A DNA stretch of 54,758 nucleotides, from the NCBI GenBank assembly GCA_018242525.1, contig JAFEBS010000083.1, positions 1-54,758 on the forward strand, written 5' to 3'. The notes under the pieces were generated by a model. The model was not told where the DNA came from. It was given only the letters and a program-made list of their open reading frames with translations, and did not search any database. Source of the stretch: Planctomycetota bacterium. Its GTDB lineage: Bacteria > Planctomycetota > Planctomycetia > Planctomycetales > Planctomycetaceae. Shown in pieces: positions 49,932-54,758 of this stretch; the first letter of the stretch is position 1; each line of letters opens with the position of its first letter. The translations under genes were made by a program, and so were the position numbers.

Positions 49932-50231
49932 ATGACTGAGGAATTGATCCAAGTTGAGAATCACCAGTGTCTTCTGTCGCATGTTCATCAGACACTCTGC
50001 CGTCGCGAGAACCTGCTCGCCGAGCAATTTGATCTGCAGGTGATTCCGCTGAAGCAGCAGGACGCTGCGTGCGGTTTGCAGTTCCTGCTGCGTGGTCCTC
50101 GCAGTGTCCGATTGGGGGCCGTGTGGGCGGCGGAACCCAACGTTCTGTACTTCTATGATGCACGGGGAGAACGCTTCCTGAAGCAGCAACTGGCGACGCG
50201 GTTCATCGAGGCGGACGCATTCTGCAATTGA
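49932..50231 (+). CDS. hypothetical protein
   Basis: 99 residues from the ATG at 49932. The composition is that of a folded alpha/beta protein (FDLQVIPLKQQDAACGLQF, GAVWAAEPNVLYFYDARGERF). No signal peptide or membrane segment. The stop lies at the start of a GGGGTCTGACCCC half-repeat. No family is recognised. The 237-bp spacer before it contains no better gene. Confidence 0.55.
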   Translation: MTEELIQVENHQCLLSHVHQTLCRRENLLAEQFDLQVIPLKQQDAACGLQFLLRGPRSVRLGAVWAAEPNVLYFYDARGERFLKQQLATRFIEADAFCN

Positions 50232-50296
50232 GGGGTCTGACCCCATTTCATGGGCAAACGTCGCTTCAGTTTTTCCGATGAGTAGAACTACAACAT

Positions 50297-50542
50297 ATGA
50301 CTGTCGCTGAGAATTCTGCCGATTCTGAAAAGGTGGTACTGACGCCCGAGCAGCAACGGGACGAACTTGATCAGGCCATCGCCAGGCTGGACAAGCTTTC
50401 TGAAAGCCAGTTGGAGATGGCTCGACTGTTCATTGCTCGGGGCAAGACCGAAATCGCCCGCCGGCGTCTGGAGGAAATCCTGGAAATGTACGGCACGTCC
50501 GCTGCGGCCAGGGAAGCCCGCAAGCTGCTGAAGCGATTGTAG
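50297..50542 (+). CDS. small helical protein
   Basis: 81 residues, entirely helical and highly charged: TPEQQRDELDQAIARLDKL, then LEMARLFIARGKTEIARRRL and MYGTSAAAREARKLLKRL. The last ~45 residues look like a single TPR-type helix pair. It is soluble. It is convergent with pgsA, 8 bp apart. The function is unknown. Confidence 0.6.
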   Translation: MTVAENSADSEKVVLTPEQQRDELDQAIARLDKLSESQLEMARLFIARGKTEIARRRLEEILEMYGTSAAAREARKLLKRL

Positions 50543-50550
50543 ACCTGCTA

Positions 50551-51162
50551 CTACGCTGCCGGAGCCTTGGGACTGAGCAGCACGATGGCCCGCTGCACGT
50601 AGATGTAGCCGCTCCAGACAGTCACTGCGACCATGGTCCACAGCAACAGATCGCGAACGGGAATCAAGGTGATTCCGCCGACGGAGTATTGCGCCACTGC
50701 GGGATGCAATGACAACAGGGCCGCGGTTGCTGCGGCACACTGCAGGAACATCTTCAGCTTGCCACTGGCGGACGCGGAGAAGTCGGCTCCTCGTTGTTCC
50801 AGAAAGCCGCGCAGACTGGTGACCAGCATTTCGCGGCCCAGGACAATCACCACCATCCAGGGATCGACTCCGGACTTCGCCACCGGCAACAGGAACAGGA
50901 AGGTTCCCCCTGTGATGAATTTGTCCACAAACGGGTCCAGGATCCGGCCCAGTTGAGTGATCAACTGGTACCTGCGGGCAATCCATCCGTCCAGCACATC
51001 GGTCGCGACGGCAAAGACGAACAACCCCGCCGCCCAGAGCCAGTGCTTTTCACTCTGGATCAGGGCGAACAGGACGAACGACAGCACCAACCGTGACAAT
51101 GTGATCGCGTTGGGGACGTTCAACGATTGTTCCGAGGTGGGGCTACTCTTCGGGCTCGTCAT
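50551..51162 (-). CDS. pgsA: CDP-diacylglycerol-glycerol-3-phosphate 3-phosphatidyltransferase
   Basis: 203 residues with four or five membrane helices. The CDP-alcohol phosphatidyltransferase signature is complete: D55-x2-D58-G59-x2-A62-R63-x8-G72-x3-D76-x3-D80 (TDVLDGWIARRYQLITQLGR then ILDPFVD). It makes phosphatidylglycerol phosphate at the inner membrane. Its start overlaps the 3' end of rimO by 20 bp, so both are expressed together. The specific pgsA assignment rather than another CDP-alcohol enzyme rests on overall length and this common neighbourhood. Confidence 0.85.
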   Translation of the reverse strand: MTSPKSSPTSEQSLNVPNAITLSRLVLSFVLFALIQSEKHWLWAAGLFVFAVATDVLDGWIARRYQLITQLGRILDPFVDKFITGGTFLFLLPVAKSGVDPWMVVIVLGREMLVTSLRGFLEQRGADFSASASGKLKMFLQCAAATAALLSLHPAVAQYSVGGITLIPVRDLLLWTMVAVTVWSGYIYVQRAIVLLSPKAPAA

Positions 51163-52570
51163 TCAAAGCGACTCCCACCAGGTCGTAGTCCCGACGTTCC
51201 AGGATCTCGACCGGGACAAACATCCCGGGTTGCAGATCTTCGCCGCTGACCAGCACTTCGCCATCAATTTCCGGGGCGTCCATGTAGCCTCGTCCACGCC
51301 ACAGACCGTCTTCGACCTGGTCGTCGATCAGCACATCAATTTCTTTGCCGACCAGCGAGTCGCTATATTCGAAGGCGATCTGCTGTTGCAATGCCATTAA
51401 TTCGTCACGGCGGGCATTCTTGATCTCTTCCGGCAGATGCCCTTCCAGCTTGGCGGCAGGAGTATCCGGTTCCAGCGAATAGGGGAAGACACCCATCCGC
51501 TCGAATTGCGCTTCTTCGACGAACTGCTTCAGTTCATTGAACTGCTCGTCCGTTTCACCCGGGAAGCCGACAACGAATGTGGTTCGCATCACCAGATTGT
51601 CGATCCGATCCCGCAGTTTGCGAACCAGTTCTTCGGTTTGCGTCCGATTCACGCGGCGCTGCATGCGACGGAGCATCGTGTCGTTGATGTGTTGCAGCGG
51701 CATGTCCAGATACGGAATGATCTTGTCGGAACCGGCGATGGTGTCGATCAATTCATCGGTGAAGTTGACGGGGTATAGGTACATCAGGCGGATCCAGTCC
51801 AGCCCCTCGACCTTTTCCAGTTCGCGCAGCAGTTGCACCAACCGGACTTCCCCGTACAGATCCAGGCCGTAGTAGGTGGTGTCCTGGGCGACGATATTCA
51901 ATTCGCGAACGCCATCTTTGGCCAGCTCGGTCGCTTCGGCGATCACCATTTCAATCGGCTTGGTGATGTGCTTGCCTCGCATCTTGGGGATCGAGCAGAA
52001 GGTGCAGGTCCGATCGCATCCTTCGCTGATTTTCAAATAGGCAAAGTGTTCTGGCGTGAGTCGCAGCCGGGCCCGGTCATCCATCGCTTTGATGGGCGCC
52101 GGTCGGAAAAGTTCGCGTTGTTCGCGGGCCCCGCCGATCAGATGATCGGCGACGCGGTTGATCTCATCGCGGCCGAACACGCCGACGATGTGATCGATCT
52201 CGGGCATTTCGTCCAGCAGTGCCGGTCCCAATCGCTCCGGCAGGCAGCCGGCGACAATGACCCCCTTGGTTTTGCCCGCCTTCTTCAGGTCCAGCATTTC
52301 ACGAATGACCGCCTTGGACTCAGCCCGCGAGCTTTCGATGAATCCGCAGGTATTGACGATGACAAAATCCGCACCGGCTGGTTCGGACACCAGGGCATAC
52401 CCATCCAGGGCCAGCGTACCCAGCATCTTTTCGCTATCGACCAGGTTCTTGGGGCAGCCGAGCGTCACAAACGCAAATGTGATTGCACCATTTGGTCCCG
52501 TCTTTGGAATGACGGGTTTGTCTTCAATCTGGGGCAGGTCTGGCAGAATTGGCAATTGCGAAAAAGTCAC
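51143..52570 (-). CDS. rimO: ribosomal protein S12 methylthiotransferase
   Basis: 475 residues from a GTG at 52570. The N-terminal UPF0004 domain has Cys39, Cys75 and Cys109 (VTLGCPKNLVDSE, NTCGFIES, AGCLPER). The radical SAM motif C185-x3-C189-x2-C192 is in SEGCDRTCTFCSIPKMRG. A C-terminal TRAM domain follows (VGKEIDVLI to the end). VTLGCPKN and the 30S-specific spacing favour RimO over MiaB. It adds a methylthio group to Asp of S12. It forms an operon with pgsA downstream. Confidence 0.93.
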   Translation of the reverse strand: MTFSQLPILPDLPQIEDKPVIPKTGPNGAITFAFVTLGCPKNLVDSEKMLGTLALDGYALVSEPAGADFVIVNTCGFIESSRAESKAVIREMLDLKKAGKTKGVIVAGCLPERLGPALLDEMPEIDHIVGVFGRDEINRVADHLIGGAREQRELFRPAPIKAMDDRARLRLTPEHFAYLKISEGCDRTCTFCSIPKMRGKHITKPIEMVIAEATELAKDGVRELNIVAQDTTYYGLDLYGEVRLVQLLRELEKVEGLDWIRLMYLYPVNFTDELIDTIAGSDKIIPYLDMPLQHINDTMLRRMQRRVNRTQTEELVRKLRDRIDNLVMRTTFVVGFPGETDEQFNELKQFVEEAQFERMGVFPYSLEPDTPAAKLEGHLPEEIKNARRDELMALQQQIAFEYSDSLVGKEIDVLIDDQVEDGLWRGRGYMDAPEIDGEVLVSGEDLQPGMFVPVEILERRDYDLVGVALNDEPEE

Positions 52571-52778
52571 GTGAAAACCTCAAAACGGGCAGAAAACAAG
52601 TGATGTTAGTGTACGGGATACAGGGGCTAAATCCAAACCCCAAGAAACTTTCCTGAAAGCACCCGTCTAAGATTCAGTCTCGCTGGCCGGCATTAACTCG
52701 ATGGATGTCTGCTCCAAGGTCCCTGTGGTTCCTGGAGCCACCACAGTGCGATGAGCGCCTTCAATGCCAACCGTCGCA

Positions 52779-53336
52779 TCATTCGAAGAGATTCCCCACA
52801 ACAACTTCAAAACCCGGCAGAATGTCCGGAAATGTCAGAAGGTCCGTGGCGTTCAAAATCGCTGCTTCGCTATCCGCCGAATACACATGCACCCGCAGTG
52901 GTATTGGATCGACCACTGCAACTGTCAGTACATTCGCACTCAGGTATTCGCCGACCTTTTGCAGGATATCCTTCCAACGGTCGCTCTCGGATCGAATCTC
53001 GACGACAAGTTCTGGAGTGGCTGGCCAATACCCATCTGGCAATTGACCTGATGGAATCCGTTGATAGCTGAAGAATGCTAAATCAGGCCCACGAACCGTG
53101 TCAGGATCACGTTGCGTTACGACACCCGCATCACCGACGACGATTCTCCCAATTCGATGCTGTTCGATATACTGTGTCAGCAAATAGCCAATCCGATTCA
53201 TGTAAAACCCGTGCGATGTGAATGGCCGATTCATTTCGACGATCCTTCCGCGTACGAGTTCCGTCAACCGGCCATCGTTTTCGAGTCTCCCATATTCTTC
53301 CGCAGTCAATAATTTCGAGTCGAACAGCGTCGTCAT
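52779..53336 (-). CDS. Uma2 family endonuclease-like protein
   Basis: 185 residues with the DUF820/Uma2 layout: LTAEEYGRL at the start, then ELVRGRIVEM, VRGPDLAFFSYQR (acidic metal ligand) and ATPELVVEIRSESDRW (D/E-x-K-like PD core). VGEYLSANVLTVAVVDP and the final LPGFEVVVGNLF complete the fold. Uma2 proteins are widespread in cyanobacteria and planctomycetes and are of unclear biological role. It stands alone between rimO and the amidohydrolase gene. Confidence 0.88.
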   Translation of the reverse strand: MTTLFDSKLLTAEEYGRLENDGRLTELVRGRIVEMNRPFTSHGFYMNRIGYLLTQYIEQHRIGRIVVGDAGVVTQRDPDTVRGPDLAFFSYQRIPSGQLPDGYWPATPELVVEIRSESDRWKDILQKVGEYLSANVLTVAVVDPIPLRVHVYSADSEAAILNATDLLTFPDILPGFEVVVGNLFE

Positions 53337-53696
53337 ACCTGATCATTCCCCCTGCAAATTCGACTCGACGTTTGTGCCAACGTGAGTTCTATCGAAATCC
53401 CTCGTCTGCCGGGAATCCTGTTTCTTGATTGAAAAAGAGGCACACAACCCGGTCGCCTCAGGGCGGTCGGGGTGCGAAGACCTTCATTCTACCCAACGGA
53501 ATTCTCGCCGAACAGGATATTCACGGGGCGGTCGGCGGTTGTCCGACATGCAAGTGAGGGGCCGGAAACTTGCGCCTCAATTTGTCCTCGGGCTTCTGGT
53601 GATGTTCCGACCCATGCTGCAATTCAAATTCATTTTGAGTACGATTTCCTGCCATCCGACCGCTATCCCGGGCTTTGCTCATCTCAGGAGATCACC
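53337..53696. other. 360-bp spacer upstream of amidohydrolase
   Basis: The amidohydrolase frame stays open through part of it, but the good ribosome site and TAT signal place the start at 53697. I see no other gene, repeat or RNA here. Confidence 0.5.
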
Positions 53697-54668
53697 ATGA
53701 CGACCAGCCGACGCAAATTCCTGCAAGCTATTGCTGCCACTGCGGTTGGCACTGCGGGACTGCAGGTCAATCCGAGTTCATTTGCCAAGGACGACGCTGT
53801 GACTGAATTGTTGCCGATCATCGATACTCACCAGCACCTGTGGGATCTGAAGAAATTCACGCTGCCCTGGCATGCTGCCGAAGACGTGCCCGCATTGCGT
53901 CATAGTTTCGTGATGTCCGACTATCTGGAAGCGACGAAGGGGTTGAACGTCGTCAAGACGGTCTACATGGAAGTCGACGTCGCTCCTGAGCAGCAGGTGG
54001 CAGAAGCGGATTATGTGACTGACCTGTGTCAACGCGATGACAATCCGATGAAGGCCGCCGTTGTTTCGGGTAGGCCGGGAACGCCCGGGTTTGAACCGTA
54101 CATCCGCAAGCTGGCCCAAAACAAATTCATCAAGGGAATTCGCCAGGTCTTGCACGGCCCGTCGACTCCGGCCGGATTCTGCCTGCAGCCCAAGTTCGTG
54201 GAAAGCATGCAACTGCTGGGTGAACTGGGGTTGAGTTTCGATCTGTGCCTGCGTTCGGGCGAAGTGATCGACGCGGTCAAACTGGTGGATCAATGTCCGA
54301 AGACGCGATTCATCATCGACCATTGCGGCAACATGAGTGTCACGTCGACCGACGCGGCCGCCCGTGCCAAATGGCTCGATGGGATGAAACAGATGGCGGC
54401 CCGCAAAAACACCGTCTGCAAGATCTCGGGGATCATCGTTACCGCCAACAAGGACTGGAAGGCCGAGGATCTGGCTCCCAACATCAACGACACGATGGAC
54501 ACGTTCGGCGAAGATCGGATCATGTTTGCCGGAGACTGGCCGGTCTGCACGCTGAAGGCGTCATTCGCCCAGTGGGTCGGTGCCCTGAAGCAGATCGTCA
54601 AAGATCGCCCGGTTGCCTTCCAAAAGAAACTGTTCCACGACAACGCGGCCAGGTTCTACGGGATTTGA
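53697..54668 (+). CDS. TAT-exported amidohydrolase (amidohydro_2 type)
   Basis: 323 residues from the ATG at 53697, with AGGAG 6 bases upstream. A twin-arginine signal (TSRRKFLQAIAATAVGTAGL) precedes the enzyme. IIDTHQHLWDLKKFTLPWH supplies the first metal-binding His pair. NKFIKGIRQVLHG, TRFIIDHCGN and RIMFAGDWPVC are the later TIM-barrel metal/catalytic blocks of the lactonase-like amidohydrolase family. It probably opens a sugar lactone or hydrolyses a related ester in the periplasm. The substrate is unknown. Confidence 0.9.
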   Translation: MTTSRRKFLQAIAATAVGTAGLQVNPSSFAKDDAVTELLPIIDTHQHLWDLKKFTLPWHAAEDVPALRHSFVMSDYLEATKGLNVVKTVYMEVDVAPEQQVAEADYVTDLCQRDDNPMKAAVVSGRPGTPGFEPYIRKLAQNKFIKGIRQVLHGPSTPAGFCLQPKFVESMQLLGELGLSFDLCLRSGEVIDAVKLVDQCPKTRFIIDHCGNMSVTSTDAAARAKWLDGMKQMAARKNTVCKISGIIVTANKDWKAEDLAPNINDTMDTFGEDRIMFAGDWPVCTLKASFAQWVGALKQIVKDRPVAFQKKLFHDNAARFYGI

Positions 54669-54714
54669 TCCCGCCGCCCCACCGAGTTCATCTCGGTGGA
54701 AACGGGCTTGTTCT

Positions 54715-54758
54715 CTCGTTCCCAAGCTCCGGCTTGGGAACGCCCGTCTTCGAAGCTC
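54715..54758. repeat. GTTCCCAAGCTCC repeat, cut by window end
   Basis: CGTTCCCAAGC and GCTTGGGAACG arms are followed by CGTCTTCGAAGCTC, matching 31384-31425 in the same orientation. It may serve as a hairpin after the amidohydrolase gene and continues beyond the window. Confidence 0.75.

Overview
The window looks like a chromosome segment from a member of the Planctomycetota, probably close to the Planctomycetales/Planctomycetaceae. The support is gene content rather than a marker gene: a very large secreted dehydrogenase-like protein ending in a C-x2-C-H haem site, a DUF1080 hydrolase, a CxPxR sulfatase, a GYF-domain protein, a Uma2 nuclease, LRR proteins, long intergenic spaces and very many short palindromic repeats. 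GC is high (about 58-62% by eye), with one clearly lower patch around 26.9-28.3 kb. The genus cannot be fixed from the sequence.

Layout. 0-5 kb: the tail of a membrane glycosyltransferase, an envelope protein whose 3' end carries a MITE-like insertion, a nucleotidyltransferase-like gene fused out of frame to the last third of uvrA, and a membrane-anchored LRR protein. 5-12 kb: a GH15 glucoamylase/trehalase, a DUF4261-like protein, a secreted protein, an M50-CBS protease, a methyltransferase and a sulfatase. 12-20.6 kb: a minus-strand block of response regulator, receiver-only regulator, histidine kinase, SulP transporter, two small proteins and DabA. 20.8-25 kb: an SGNH-like hydrolase, an epimerase and a polytopic membrane protein. 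25.5-31 kb: an HldE-type sugar kinase, a C-type lectin protein, a GT9-methyltransferase fusion, an HldE-type nucleotidyltransferase, a second GT9 protein and a small leader gene. 31-36.9 kb: repeat-rich spacers around a secreted protein, a protease-LamG-SirB1 protein, a rhomboid protease and an EVE protein. 36.9-45.4 kb: the giant haem protein, a GYF protein, tag, a DUF1080 hydrolase, a cytochrome-like protein and a lipoprotein. 45.6-49.7 kb: a minus-strand run of small unknown genes headed by csrA, then a branched palindromic structure and an AT-hook protein. 49.9-54.7 kb: small conserved-looking proteins, pgsA, rimO, a Uma2 nuclease and a TAT-exported amidohydrolase.

How genes may work together. 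The most interesting unit is the DabA/SulP block. DabA is normally partnered by the NuoL-like proton channel DabB. Here no DabB is present, and a SulP transporter with a STAS domain lies upstream on the same strand with two small unknown proteins between, the whole block preceded by a two-component system. This suggests a variant, regulated inorganic-carbon (or other anion) uptake module. The heptose-type kinase, nucleotidyltransferase and two GT9 enzymes suggest synthesis and transfer of a nucleotide-activated heptose-like sugar. The csrA-led block resembles a mobile or phage-derived remnant, but no phage hallmark gene is present.

Several dispersed palindromic repeat families recur in the spacers. 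In two cases they have entered coding sequence: the signal peptide of the sulfatase and the C-terminus of the sugar kinase.
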